Assembly (NCBI RefSeq): GCF_004912145.1
Contig: NZ_STGT01000009.1
Coordinates: 1-64,000 of the forward strand
Direction: 5' to 3'
Source of the DNA: Peteryoungia rhizophila
Lineage (GTDB): Bacteria > Pseudomonadota > Alphaproteobacteria > Rhizobiales > Rhizobiaceae
DNA length: 64,000 nucleotides
Part shown: one piece after another, positions 1-8,686 of the stretch
Position numbering within the stretch: the stretch's first letter is position 1
How the letters are laid out: each line of letters opens with the position of its first letter
Position numbers and translations under genes: made by a program
Notes under the pieces: model-generated
What the model was told of the DNA's origin: nothing
Seen by the model: the letters and a program-made list of their open reading frames with translations, nothing else
The model's database searches: none

Positions 1-31
1 CCTGCCCGGCAATCACACCGGCGCGGCCCAT
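1..31 (-). CDS. possible start of a gene running off the left edge
   Basis: An ATG on the minus strand at 31 is preceded by a good ribosome binding site (GGAAGAG, 3 nt spacing), and the frame stays open to the window edge. Only ten residues (MGRAGVIAGQ) are visible, too few to identify. The same frame is open back to the stop of the flavin reductase gene, so a slightly longer protein from a TTG is also possible; the extended frame has a faint look of a Fis-type helix-turn-helix. If real, it would be the last gene of the minus-strand operon. Confidence 0.25.
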   Translation of the reverse strand, partial: MGRAGVIAGQ

Positions 32-121
32 TAGCTCTTCCAGGATTGCCAATCGCCACGTCTTCTCTGTTTCCCGGAGAACTGGCGGGAGAGTTGGGTC
101 ATGGGTAAGCCGAACGGCATG

Positions 122-646
122 TCAACTCGCAATACGCCCATAGGCACGTCTGTAATAGACCAATGCCTCCGCGTCATTGCCACCATGAATGCCTTCAACT
201 GTGCAGTATAACACCCGATGGGTGCCGATGTCGCACTGCTCGCTGATACGGCAGTCGAAGGAGACGAGGGCGTCGCTCAGCACAGGCGCGCCGGTAATTC
301 CACTCCTCCATTCGGCGGCAGCGAAGCGTTCGTCGACTGGCGTCTTGCCACCGAAGACCCCGGACAGCGCCTCGTGAGAGGATGAAAGTACGTTGACGCA
401 GACTATACCGTTCTGGGTGACGGCATCGAAGACGGATGCGGATCGGTTGAGGCAGATCAGCAGCGTTGCGGGACTGTCGGTGACGCTGCAGACGGCGGTC
501 GCGGCAAAGCCGGCGCGGCCGGCCGGACCGTCCGTCGTGATGATGTTCACGGCCGCGACCATTTTTGCCATCGCGTCCCGGAATGCCTCGCGGGTAATCG
601 GGGAGATGACGTCCAGGGGTTCGGCGAAACTGGGGATGCTGTTCAT
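122..646 (-). CDS. flavin reductase domain protein, probable FMN reductase partner of the RutA-type monooxygenase
   Basis: A 174-residue protein of the flavin-reductase-like (HpaC/RutF) family. Visible features are the N-terminal helix with [17 protein letters not shown], the [15 protein letters not shown] stretch that contacts flavin in this family, and the C-terminal pattern [13 protein letters not shown]...LVYYRRAYG. Such enzymes use NAD(P)H to reduce FMN, which diffuses to a two-component monooxygenase. The window holds exactly one such monooxygenase, the RutA-type gene at 8687, so I infer this is its reductase (a RutF equivalent). The start at 646 was chosen because GAGAGG lies 9 nt upstream; an ATG at 655 abuts that site. 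It is the last clear gene of a minus-strand operon running from the substrate-binding protein at 5990. Confidence 0.85.
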   Translation of the reverse strand: MNSIPSFAEPLDVISPITREAFRDAMAKMVAAVNIITTDGPAGRAGFAATAVCSVTDSPATLLICLNRSASVFDAVTQNGIVCVNVLSSSHEALSGVFGGKTPVDERFAAAEWRSGITGAPVLSDALVSFDCRISEQCDIGTHRVLYCTVEGIHGGNDAEALVYYRRAYGRIAS

Positions 647-692
647 CGTGGTCATCCTCTCTGGCTTTGGGATCGTCTTGTTGTCGGTAAGG

Positions 693-2111
693 TCATGCCG
701 CAGACCGTGTCCTTGTCGATGGAGTAAAGGCGGCAAGCGACAGGATTAGTTCGAGGCGGCGAGCAAGGCTCGCTGCAAGGTCCTCCCGCCAGGGCCTTGC
801 AATGATCTGGATGGCAATTGGGAGACCACCGGGCGAGACCGCAACGGGAAGCGTCACCACGGGCAGTCCGAGGAAGCTGAAGGGTCGGGTGAAGGAGGTC
901 ATGGCGCTGACCACCGCGTTCATCTTCGGGCTGGTGCCGATGTCGACCTCGCTGGACAGCGGAGGGAGGGCTGGCATCGCCGGTGCAATCAGGATGTCGG
1001 TATCGCCGAAGGCCTCATTGAGGAATGCTTCCAGTAAAACCGACCGCATCTGCAGCGCCCTGATGTAGATTGGCGCCGGGATGGCCAGTGACTGCGCCAA
1101 ACGCATGCGGATCTGGGGGCCGTAGTCTTCCGCGCTCTCTCGCATCCAGTCGAAATGGACAGTGCCGGCCTCGGCCATGGCGACGACATTGGCAAGTTCT
1201 GCGATCGACGGCATGTCGATGCCCTTGCTCATTCCAAGCGAGGCAACTTCATTCTCTAGGACATGCGCAGTTGTTTCGATCGCGGTGCCGACCGCATCGT
1301 CCAGTCCGCTTTCAAACTGGCCGCCGAGAATTCCGACGCGCAGTGCGCCAATCTCATCCATCAAAGGGGCGGGGCGTGGGACGGCCATGCATGTCGTGTC
1401 TCGACCGTCTGGTCCGGCGATCACCCTCAGGACGCGATAGGCGTCCTCCACCGTGCGGGCGAGTGGGCCGACGCAGTCCTGCGAAAAGGAGAGCGGCATC
1501 ACACCATGCCGGCTGACACGGCCCTGGGTCGGTTTGATGCAGACGATGCCACAGCAGGCTGCGGGCAGCCGAATGGATCCTCCTGTATCCGAGCCGAGTG
1601 CGGCTGTGACCACGCCACCGCCGACGGCCGAACCACTGCCCGATGACGATCCCCCGGTGATCCGCTCGGGATCGATCGGGTTCAAAGCCCGGCCGTAATG
1701 AAAGTTGTAACCAGTCGGACCCATCGCGAATTCGCTCATGTTGAGCCGTCCGATGGAGATTGCACCAGCTGCCTCCAGCCGTTGCATCACAGTCGAGGTT
1801 TCCGTGGCGACATGAGATTGCCTGATCTTCGATCCGCATCCGGTGACGAAGCCTTTGCGGTCATACATATCCTTGTGGGCAAGCGGGACGCCGTGCAATG
1901 GGCCCGTTGCTTGACCCCGCGCCAGCGCCTCGTCTGCCAGATGGGCCGCCCGCAATGCCGCTTCCTCTTCGATTTCGATGAAAGCGTTCAGTTGCTCGTG
2001 GCTCGATCTTGCGCGGTCGAGTGCCGCTCTGGTCAGCTCCACGGCGCTGATCCGGCGTTCTTTGACAGCGGCTGCCGCCTCCGCGAGCGAAAGGGGATCG
2101 TCGAGGCTCAT
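693..2111 (-). CDS. amidase signature family hydrolase (AtzE/GatA-like), paired with an AtzG-like small protein
   Basis: A 472-residue amidase-signature enzyme, the usual length. The Ser-cisSer-Lys triad is visible: Lys80 in PLAHKD, cis-Ser155 in TGGSSSGSG, and nucleophile Ser179 in DTGGSIRLP. It starts by ATGA overlap with the small AtzG-like gene, so the two are translationally coupled. That pairing is known for AtzE-AtzG (1-carboxybiuret hydrolase) and resembles GatA-GatC. The substrate is not readable. Within a RutA-type cluster, an open-chain amide or ureide from ring opening is the reasonable guess. Two further amidases in the cluster (9771 and 11327) are clearly different in sequence. 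Confidence 0.9.
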   Translation of the reverse strand: MSLDDPLSLAEAAAAVKERRISAVELTRAALDRARSSHEQLNAFIEIEEEAALRAAHLADEALARGQATGPLHGVPLAHKDMYDRKGFVTGCGSKIRQSHVATETSTVMQRLEAAGAISIGRLNMSEFAMGPTGYNFHYGRALNPIDPERITGGSSSGSGSAVGGGVVTAALGSDTGGSIRLPAACCGIVCIKPTQGRVSRHGVMPLSFSQDCVGPLARTVEDAYRVLRVIAGPDGRDTTCMAVPRPAPLMDEIGALRVGILGGQFESGLDDAVGTAIETTAHVLENEVASLGMSKGIDMPSIAELANVVAMAEAGTVHFDWMRESAEDYGPQIRMRLAQSLAIPAPIYIRALQMRSVLLEAFLNEAFGDTDILIAPAMPALPPLSSEVDIGTSPKMNAVVSAMTSFTRPFSFLGLPVVTLPVAVSPGGLPIAIQIIARPWREDLAASLARRLELILSLAAFTPSTRTRSAA

Positions 2112-2311
2112 CGATCCGCCTCCGTCTGCAGTATGCGGTCGAAGGCTGCAGGTTCCACATTGAACAATGCGCCGTTCCGCCCTTCCGGAGCCGCAGCGAT
2201 CGCAGCGCTGTCCCTGCGCAATTCGCCAACCATGGCGACGAGTTCCGGATCAACGGCCGGTCGTCCCCAATAGGCTCGAGCGAGGGCCTTCATGACGTCT
2301 TCGATATCCAT
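2108..2311 (-). CDS. AtzG-like small protein (DUF4089 type)
   Basis: A 67-residue, mostly helical protein with a late NVEPAAF motif. Size, position directly before an amidase and that motif (compare the DVEPAP motif of AtzG) suggest the AtzG/DUF4089 family, GatC-like partners that wrap around and stabilise AtzE-type amidases. It overlaps the permease stop at one end (TGATG) and the amidase start at the other (ATGA), so it is tightly coupled. The assignment rests on size, context and weak similarity; a sequence profile search would settle it. Confidence 0.65.
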   Translation of the reverse strand: MDIEDVMKALARAYWGRPAVDPELVAMVGELRRDSAAIAAAPEGRNGALFNVEPAAFDRILQTEADR

Positions 2312-3321
2312 CAGCTGAAATCCTGCGGCTGCCGGTTTCGGACCAACTGGCTGAGCGAGACCGCGATCACCATCGCACCACCATAGAAAAGGTTCTGCAC
2401 ATAGGCATCTGCGCCCAGCATGGTCAGCCCGGTGATCCCCGTGACCAGGAAATAGACGCTGATCACGGCACCGAAGGCATTGAATCGCCCCGGAGAGATC
2501 GTCGTGGCGCCCAGGAAGGCGGCGGCGAAGGCCGGCAGCAGAAGGTTGAGGCCGGAAAGCGGATCGGCGGAACCGGTCATGCCGGCATAGAGCACGCCGG
2601 CAAAGGCCGAGATCAGGCCAGAGAGGACGAAGGAGGTCGCGCGGACGCGGTCGACATTGATGCCGTTCAGGCGTGACACTTCACGACCGCGACCGACGAA
2701 GAGCAGCTTGCGCCCCGGGATCGTGTATTCGAGCGCATACCAGATGATCGCAGCCAGGATCATGGCGTAGAAAAAGGCGAGCGGTATGCCGAGGAAGCGG
2801 TTGATGATAACCCATTCCACGAGGCCCATGGAGATGCCTGATATCGTCTGGCTGTTGCTGACCCAGAGGATCAGGCCATTGACGAAGGTGCCGATGCCGA
2901 GCGTCACGATCAGCGAATGAATGCGGAAATAAAGGACGAAGAATGCATTGGCCGCGCCGATGACGATGCCGCTTGCGAGCGCCACCAAGATCACGGGAAA
3001 GATCGGCCAGCCAAGCTTCACGTTCAAAACTGCAATCAGCATGCAGCTCATGGTGAGCGTGGAGGCGCCCGACAAGTCGAAATCGCCGGAGGTGAGTGGA
3101 AGGATGATCGCCAACGTCAGGACGACGAGGATGGCCTGAGATCCGAACAGGGTGGAGAAGCTGCGCCAACTCAGGAAAGACTCCGGCATCAGGAAGCCGA
3201 AGATCACAATCAGCAGCAGCCAGGCTGCGACGAGCGCGAAGCGTTCGACCTCTGTCTTGACCGTGAAGCGGCTCTTCGCCCGGGGGAGGGATTTAGTTGT
3301 CGGCATGTCGAGCGTCGTCAT
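2311..3321 (-). CDS. ABC transporter permease, RbsC type
   Basis: A 336-residue membrane protein of the branched-chain/ribose permease family (BPD_transp_2), with about 8-10 hydrophobic segments. The conserved loop in the second half (GRGREVSRLNGINVDRVR) precedes a run of small-residue helices (FVLSGLISAFAGVLYAG), as in RbsC. It should form the membrane channel with the ATPase at 3318-4865 and the binding protein at 4890-5990. It overlaps the ATPase by 4 nt (ATGA). RbsC-type permeases carry sugars, nucleosides and other polar ring compounds, so the family does not fix the substrate; the surrounding enzymes suggest a nitrogen ring compound or nucleoside. Confidence 0.9.
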   Translation of the reverse strand: MTTLDMPTTKSLPRAKSRFTVKTEVERFALVAAWLLLIVIFGFLMPESFLSWRSFSTLFGSQAILVVLTLAIILPLTSGDFDLSGASTLTMSCMLIAVLNVKLGWPIFPVILVALASGIVIGAANAFFVLYFRIHSLIVTLGIGTFVNGLILWVSNSQTISGISMGLVEWVIINRFLGIPLAFFYAMILAAIIWYALEYTIPGRKLLFVGRGREVSRLNGINVDRVRATSFVLSGLISAFAGVLYAGMTGSADPLSGLNLLLPAFAAAFLGATTISPGRFNAFGAVISVYFLVTGITGLTMLGADAYVQNLFYGGAMVIAVSLSQLVRNRQPQDFS

Positions 3322-4865
3322 TCTGCAGCCTCCGCTTGATGGCTGTGGAAACAGGCTTCGGTGATGGACTTGCGGGAGATCTCGGAACCCTTGAGCTCCA
3401 TGACCGGGCGTCCGCGGGAGAAGACGATGATCCGATCACAGATCTGTTCGAGCTGTTCGTTGTCTGTCGAGGCGCAGAGGATAGCCGTACCCCCAGCCGC
3501 GGCCTGATCGAGCGCCTTGAAGATTTGCTGGCGAGCGCCGAAATCGACGCCCTGGGTTGGCTCGTCGAGCATCAGCAGATTGGGTTTGATCTGCAGCCAC
3601 TTTGCCAGCAGGACCTTCTGCTGGTTGCCCCCCGACAACGAGCCGAGCGGCAGTTGCGGGTCCTGGGGACGGACGTCGTAGACTTGGGCCAGGCGACCTG
3701 CTTCTCTCACCATCCAGCCACGATCGAGCCCATAAGGCTTGAGCAGCCCTTCCAGAACCGGGAGGGTGATATTGTCTGTCACCGACAGACTGCCGATACC
3801 GGCAGATCCTAGTCGGTCTCCCGGCAGAAAGGCGATGCCGAGTTTCTGCGCCAGAAGAGGGGTGATGGCGGATAGGGCAAGGCTCTGGCCGCCGATCGAG
3901 ATCGTGCCTGTGCCACGCAGCGCGCCGTAAAGCAGATAGGGCACAGAAGCGAAGCCCGAACCGATGAGGCCGGTCACTCCGAGGGTCTCGCCCTCACGGA
4001 TCTCGAAATCGAAGCCTGGGGACCTGCCGTCGCTCAGATCGCGGACACGAACGGCGGCGGGAATGCCATCCGTTGCCATCCGATCCTTTTGAAAGTGATC
4101 GATTCGCGTACCGACGATCGTATCGAGAATAGACTGGCGTTCGGCTGTTCGGGTGTCGAGGATGTCGACGAGTTCGCCATCCCGCAGAACGGCGACGCGG
4201 TCGGTGATATCCCTCACCTCGTCGATGTCGTGGGTGACGATGACGACCGAAGCTCCGGACCTGACGATAGAGCGGATCAGCGTGAACAGCCGCTGAACGT
4301 CTTCGGCAGGCAGGAAAGGTGTCGGCTCGTCGAGCACCAATATGCCCTCACCGCCATAGCCGGCATCCGAGGCGCGCAGATCTTCGAACGCCCTGACAAT
4401 GGCGACGAAGGCGCGTTCAACCGGTGCCAGGCTGGCAATGGTGCAATAGGGGTCGATGTCGAGGCCGAATTCGGCGAAAAGAGCCGAGATCGTCTGTGCT
4501 TCCCGCTTCCAGTTCACGCCCCATGGCGTCTTCTGCCCGAGCGCAGTCACCCGCATGTTCTCGAGGACGGTCAGCGAGGGAACGAGGCCGAGATGCTGGT
4601 GGACGAAGGCCACGCCACGCTTCTTGATATCCATCGGGTCAAGCGGCAGGGGCAGCGTCTGGCCCCAAAGGACCACTTCGCTGCCCTCTTCCGGCTGGTG
4701 GAAGCCCGCGAGAACCTTGATCATCGTCGACTTGCCCGAGCCGTTCTGCCCGAGCAGGCCGAAGACTTCGCCGCGGCGGATGGAAAGCGATACGCCCTTG
4801 AGCGCGTAGTAGCTCCCGAACCGCATGCGAATGTTGTTCATCCTGAGCACAGCATTCTCGGTCAT
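3318..4865 (-). CDS. ABC transporter ATP-binding protein, RbsA type (two ATPase domains)
   Basis: A 515-residue cytoplasmic ATPase with two fused nucleotide-binding domains, as in RbsA. The first has Walker A GQNGSGKST (about 38-46), and Walker B VLDEPT. The second has the degenerate GLIGSGFAS P-loop, signature LSGGNQQK and LMLDEPTQGVD, the usual asymmetric pattern. It energises the permease that follows it by a 4-nt overlap. It belongs to the minus-strand operon controlled from the 5991-6270 region. Confidence 0.92.
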   Translation of the reverse strand: MTENAVLRMNNIRMRFGSYYALKGVSLSIRRGEVFGLLGQNGSGKSTMIKVLAGFHQPEEGSEVVLWGQTLPLPLDPMDIKKRGVAFVHQHLGLVPSLTVLENMRVTALGQKTPWGVNWKREAQTISALFAEFGLDIDPYCTIASLAPVERAFVAIVRAFEDLRASDAGYGGEGILVLDEPTPFLPAEDVQRLFTLIRSIVRSGASVVIVTHDIDEVRDITDRVAVLRDGELVDILDTRTAERQSILDTIVGTRIDHFQKDRMATDGIPAAVRVRDLSDGRSPGFDFEIREGETLGVTGLIGSGFASVPYLLYGALRGTGTISIGGQSLALSAITPLLAQKLGIAFLPGDRLGSAGIGSLSVTDNITLPVLEGLLKPYGLDRGWMVREAGRLAQVYDVRPQDPQLPLGSLSGGNQQKVLLAKWLQIKPNLLMLDEPTQGVDFGARQQIFKALDQAAAGGTAILCASTDNEQLEQICDRIIVFSRGRPVMELKGSEISRKSITEACFHSHQAEAAE

Positions 4866-4889
4866 CGCGCCGCTCCCGATGTGGCTGGG

Positions 4890-5990
4890 TTACTTCAGCA
4901 TCCAGAGCTTGCGGAAACCCTCGAGATGAGCGTCGCCGTAGCCATCGTCGAAGTTGGCAGGCACCCCTGCGGTCTCGATGTTATCCTTGTCGAAGACCAG
5001 GAGCGGCACATTGAGCTTGGCCACTTCCGGCTTGCCGCACAGCATCCGCATGATGTTGTCGATGGCTGCATATCCGGCCCAGCCAAGGCTCTCGCCGATA
5101 TCCATCTCGACCTGTCCTTCGCGCACCATGTCCAGCACGAAGGGCGTACCGTTGAAGCTCGCAACCTTCACCGAGCCTTCAGAGCCGGTGATGCGCAATG
5201 CGGGCACGACGAACTGCGACATCGAATCGTAGATCGGCAGGATGTAGTTGATCGAGGGGTCGGCCAGCAGCGCCGACTGGGTGCCCGACTGGATCTTCGT
5301 TGCCCATTCGGAAACCGGCACGTCGAGATGCGTCTGCTTGCAGTCCGGGCAGAGCGCCTTGAGTTGGTCCTGGATGGACTGGACGAAAGGAATTGACGGC
5401 AGCACATCAGAGGAGCCGATGATCAGTACGTTCGGCTTGCCTTCGGTCTGCGCATAGGCCCAGGCAGCGAGCAACTTGCCCGCGCCAGTGAAGTCGACTT
5501 TGCCGGAATAGTCGACGCTCTCCACAGCCGGCTGGGTCACGTCGTAGAAATGGGTGGTGCTGATCTTGAGGCCAGCGGCGCGTGCCTCGGAGAGCTGCGG
5601 CCCCAGCACTTCCGGATTGAGGCCCCCGGCAAGGTCGACCACGTCATAGTCCTGGCTGATCGCCTGGGAAATCCCCTGAACCCACTGGTCGAGTTTCAGC
5701 TGGTTGTCCCAGGTCGTGTAGGTGAAGCCAACTTCGGCCGCTGCCGAGGCCATCGCCTTCTGAAGCTCCACATTGAACGGGATCGTCATCGAGATCGGGA
5801 TCGACAGAACCTTCTTGTCCGCCATGCAGGCCTTGGCATCGAAGGGTTCGCCAGGTGCGGCGAAGACCGGCATGGCGCGGTGCGCTTCGATGATGGCCTT
5901 TGCATCGGCCATGGGATCTGCGGCGGCTGGCGTGGAGGCGACCGCAAGTGTGGATGCGGCCAAAAGCGAACTGGCAAGAATGAGGCGCAT
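4890..5990 (-). CDS. periplasmic substrate-binding protein, RbsB-like type
   Basis: A 366-residue exported protein. The signal peptide is residues 1 to about 24 (MRLILASSLLAAS...AAADP), and the mature part has the type I periplasmic-binding fold typical of sugar-type importers (PISMTIPFNVELQKAMASAAAEVG; LIIGSSDVLPSIPFVQ). The start at 5990 was chosen over an upstream ATG at 6032 because it gives a clean signal peptide and has AGGGGA 9 nt upstream. It is the first gene of the importer-amidase-reductase operon. The substrate is unknown; a ring ureide or nucleoside-like molecule is inferred from the neighbours. Confidence 0.88.
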   Translation of the reverse strand: MRLILASSLLAASTLAVASTPAAADPMADAKAIIEAHRAMPVFAAPGEPFDAKACMADKKVLSIPISMTIPFNVELQKAMASAAAEVGFTYTTWDNQLKLDQWVQGISQAISQDYDVVDLAGGLNPEVLGPQLSEARAAGLKISTTHFYDVTQPAVESVDYSGKVDFTGAGKLLAAWAYAQTEGKPNVLIIGSSDVLPSIPFVQSIQDQLKALCPDCKQTHLDVPVSEWATKIQSGTQSALLADPSINYILPIYDSMSQFVVPALRITGSEGSVKVASFNGTPFVLDMVREGQVEMDIGESLGWAGYAAIDNIMRMLCGKPEVAKLNVPLLVFDKDNIETAGVPANFDDGYGDAHLEGFRKLWMLK

Positions 5991-6064
5991 GATTGACGTT
6001 CCCCTGTCTCTAACCCGGTTTTCCGGTGTCATCTGATGCGGTTCTCGATGACCGCTCGTAGATA

Positions 6065-6076
6065 ATGTACGTACAT
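6065..6076. promoter_or_regulatory. probable GntR operator, site 1 (upstream of the importer operon)
   Basis: A perfect 12-bp palindrome, ATGTACGTACAT, 75 bp upstream of the substrate-binding protein start. It shares its core with three other sites at 6244, 7521 and 8637, which flank every transcription unit of this cluster and its GntR regulator. GntR/HutC-family regulators commonly bind such GT...AC palindromes. Confidence 0.65.
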
Positions 6077-6243
6077 AGTCAGCCGAACGTCAATCGTGTT
6101 TTGCCTATTTTTTTGCACTGCACATTTATTCAGCGAATGCCGAAAACCCTTTCAGTCAGGCGATCGAATCGCGATCAACTGGGCGCAGCTCGTCCCCAGC
6201 AGGCGCGCGATCTCGCACGTGCAGCATCGATGAGTGCCGAGTG

Positions 6244-6259
6244 ATATGTCAGTACATAT
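6244..6259. promoter_or_regulatory. probable GntR operator, site 2
   Basis: A 16-bp inverted repeat (ATATGT, 4 nt, ACATAT) between the MFS gene and the importer operon. It matches site 1 except at the centre. Being about 180 bp upstream of site 1, it could support looping or upstream occlusion of the same promoter. Confidence 0.5.
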
Positions 6260-6270
6260 GGTGAGAGTTG

Positions 6271-7491
6271 TTATCGGCTGGCCGTATGCGCGCGCCAGGC
6301 GATCAAGCAGCCAGCGAAGCCGAAGAGGGCAAAGATCATGAAGCTGGCGCCATAGTGTCCCGTCAGTGCATAAACGCTGCCGAATGACGAGGGCCCTACG
6401 ATCACCCCGATGAAAGTGTAGACAAGCACGCCGCCGGTGATCGAGCCGACCCGTCCCTCCGGAGCATTGTGGGCCACCTCGGCGAGCAGCACGCCGTTCC
6501 ATCCGATGGTGACCCCACCCATGGCGACGAAAAGCGCCACCTGCGCGATCGTTGGCAGATCGGTCAGCCAGAACAGCAGGGCATAACCGGTGCCGCCCAG
6601 CAATCCGAGCAGGGCGAGTGTCTTGAACCCGCCACCGATCCTGTCGGCGACCACACCCCAGAAAATGCGCCCGACCGCGCCGGCAAGCTGCATGGCTGCT
6701 GCAACAGAGCCAGCCGAAAGAAGCGACCATCCGGCGTCATGCACGAGCGTTACGACGGCAAATGCCGAGACGGACAGTTGCATGGCTGAATAGGCAAAGC
6801 CGAGAGCCGACAGCGCCCTCAGTCGCGGATTGCGCCAGATCGTCGACTGCTCCTCCGCGAAGCCCTTCAAAAAAGACCGCCTTGGCGCCGGATTGACCGG
6901 CTCCGCTGCATGCGTCGCGGCCAGAAGCGCCATCGTCAGGATCGGGGCGACGGCGCCGATGAGCAGCGCGACGTGCCAGTCGAAGAAGCGCGTGAGAAAC
7001 GGAAAGGCAAAGCTCGCAAGGATGCCGCCGAGTGGCACGCCCGACTGCTTCAGGGAGAAGACGATATTGCGTCTGTTCAAGGGGGTGACCCGGCTCAGCA
7101 TTTCCGAGGAGGCGGGATTGTTGAGCCCGTAGCCGATGCCGATGAAGAGGGAGGCGGCGATGATCAGCGGGATCTTAGCGCTCGCAATGCCGACAAAGCC
7201 CAGCACGAAACAGGCGAGAGCGGCCTGTTCGATCCGGATTGGGCCGAAGCGCTGAACCAGCGTCCCGGCAATCGCCGAAGAAAACATCCCGGAGAAGTAG
7301 ATCAGGCTGATCTGGTAGCCGATCCAGTAGGCCCCGATATCTAGATCTTTCGCCACCGTGGGCGCAATCGCGGTCAGCGCGAGCACGCTTGCCGTCGCGA
7401 CGATCTGTATCAGTGTGGCCGCAATCAAGGTCTGGGTAAGCGAGGAGGCGTGTCGCGCGGGTGGCGCCTCTTCGGCGATGAAGTCAGACAT
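6271..7491 (-). CDS. MFS transporter
   Basis: A 406-residue major facilitator with about 12 membrane segments. A typical MFS loop follows the second helix (AGTLVQRFGPIR), and the second half has a matching VADRIGGGFK loop. The proline/glycine-rich helix in the first half (FSLKQSGVPLGGILA) is common in oxoacid and cyanate/NNP-like carriers. It is transcribed away from the GntR gene, with an operator-like site (7521) in the shared region, so it is probably in the same regulon as the RutA-type genes. It could import the substrate or export an intermediate. Confidence 0.85.
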   Translation of the reverse strand: MSDFIAEEAPPARHASSLTQTLIAATLIQIVATASVLALTAIAPTVAKDLDIGAYWIGYQISLIYFSGMFSSAIAGTLVQRFGPIRIEQAALACFVLGFVGIASAKIPLIIAASLFIGIGYGLNNPASSEMLSRVTPLNRRNIVFSLKQSGVPLGGILASFAFPFLTRFFDWHVALLIGAVAPILTMALLAATHAAEPVNPAPRRSFLKGFAEEQSTIWRNPRLRALSALGFAYSAMQLSVSAFAVVTLVHDAGWSLLSAGSVAAAMQLAGAVGRIFWGVVADRIGGGFKTLALLGLLGGTGYALLFWLTDLPTIAQVALFVAMGGVTIGWNGVLLAEVAHNAPEGRVGSITGGVLVYTFIGVIVGPSSFGSVYALTGHYGASFMIFALFGFAGCLIAWRAHTASR

Positions 7492-7520
7492 ATGGTGCTG
7501 TCTCGGAGGATGTGGCTAGG

Positions 7521-7536
7521 ATATGTACGTACTAAT
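7521..7536. promoter_or_regulatory. probable GntR operator, site 3 (between MFS and GntR genes)
   Basis: ATATGTACGTACTAAT lies 30 bp upstream of the MFS start and 150 bp upstream of the GntR start. It contains the same TATGTACG core as the other three sites, and its right half (ACTAA) is repeated in site 4. The position suits both autoregulation and control of the MFS gene. Confidence 0.6.
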
Positions 7537-7685
7537 TGATTTGGTGAAGGATCGCAAGCCGGTGCTGCGGCCTGCTTCGATCTCCCGAATTCCATTTGCC
7601 TTTTGCCGGGAAAGGAGGTTGAAACTCTGGCACGAGGAACTCGGCGTTGCGCCGATGGGGATGGTTGAGCTTGGATCAGAAGCGC

Positions 7686-8429
7686 ATGGACTGGAAGCCG
7701 GAAGTGGACACCGCGCCGCTCTACCTGCAGGTCGCCCATCATCTAGAGAGCCGGATCAGCGACGGCGAGTTTCCGGTCGGATCGCTTCTGCCCACGGAAA
7801 ACGAGATCGCAGCCGCTCTCGGCGTTAGCCGCCAGACCGTGCGTCAGGCGATAGCAACGCTTCGCAACAAGGGGCGCCTTTCCGCCCGCAAGGGCGTGGG
7901 CACGCGCGTTGAGGCGGGGTTCGACCCGGAGAAGAAGCGCTTCATCGCCCATTCGCGTTCGGAGCTGTTCGAGATCGCCGCCGAAACGGAATTCGTGATC
8001 GATACCAAGGAAGAGATCTCCGCGCAGGGCAAGCTTGCCGTCGAGCTCGGCTGCCGGCCCGGGCGCAAGTTCTTCCACATGGCCGGTATCCGGTATCCCG
8101 GCAATCGCAGCCGCCCGTTCTCGTGGAATGAGGTCTATGTCGACGCCAAGCTGGCTGCTGCCGTGAAGGACATCACGGTCGCCCGCAGCGCCATCTTTCA
8201 CTATATCGAGCAGTACACGGGGGAGAAGATCCAGGAAATCCAGCAGGACATCCGCCCGATGATCCTCGACGCCGAGATTGCCGCCAAGCTCGATGTCAAG
8301 GCAGGCGATCTGGCGCTGGTCGTCACTCGACGCTACTTCGGCTCCGGCCGCCGCCTGCTGGAATACGCCTTCCAGGTGCTTCCGGCAGAGCGCTTCACCT
8401 TCACCACGACGCTTCGCGCCGAAGGCTGA
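7686..8429 (+). CDS. GntR-family (HutC/UTRA) transcriptional regulator
   Basis: A 247-residue regulator. It has an N-terminal winged helix (PLYLQVAHHLESRI...LLPTENEIAAALGVSRQTVRQAI), then a UTRA ligand-binding domain ending in the family pattern LLEYAFQVLPAERFTF. UTRA regulators are usually repressors released by a pathway metabolite. The ATG at 7686 was chosen because the winged helix begins right after it; a TTG at 7647 would only add a non-conserved leader. The gene sits in the middle of the cluster, and four related palindromes surround it, so it is the obvious local regulator. Confidence 0.9.
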   Translation: MDWKPEVDTAPLYLQVAHHLESRISDGEFPVGSLLPTENEIAAALGVSRQTVRQAIATLRNKGRLSARKGVGTRVEAGFDPEKKRFIAHSRSELFEIAAETEFVIDTKEEISAQGKLAVELGCRPGRKFFHMAGIRYPGNRSRPFSWNEVYVDAKLAAAVKDITVARSAIFHYIEQYTGEKIQEIQQDIRPMILDAEIAAKLDVKAGDLALVVTRRYFGSGRRLLEYAFQVLPAERFTFTTTLRAEG

Positions 8430-8636
8430 GCCTCCCCTTTTCTCATCATAGATCCATGGCCACCAGCAGCGCTCTTGGGCGCTGATGGCGTTTCCGCGTC
8501 CTGTTTTGCCTACAGATCGTCCGTTTGAACGGTTGCTCGGCAACTCCGCCCTGCGCGCGATTCCGGCGAATGATCGAAAAATATGCAGGCCTAAAGATCA
8601 GGCATTTTTGGCTGGACAGCCTCAAAAATTTTTGCA

Positions 8637-8652
8637 TTAGTTCGTACATACT
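8637..8652. promoter_or_regulatory. probable GntR operator, site 4 (upstream of the RutA-type operon)
   Basis: TTAGTTCGTACATACT ends 34 bp before the monooxygenase start. Read on the minus strand it is TATGTACGAACTAA, differing from site 3 at one of 14 positions. It lies where it would cover the promoter of the plus-strand enzyme operon. No convincing -35/-10 pair was picked out here. Confidence 0.6.
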
Positions 8653-8686
8653 GCTTGCGTGTAGGTCATACTAAAAGGGGAACCAC

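Noticed and set aside
8610-8634. Hairpin-like GGCT/AGCC between T-rich and A-rich runs after the GntR gene
   Set aside because: The stem is only 4-5 bp with a tiny loop, so I do not call it a terminator.
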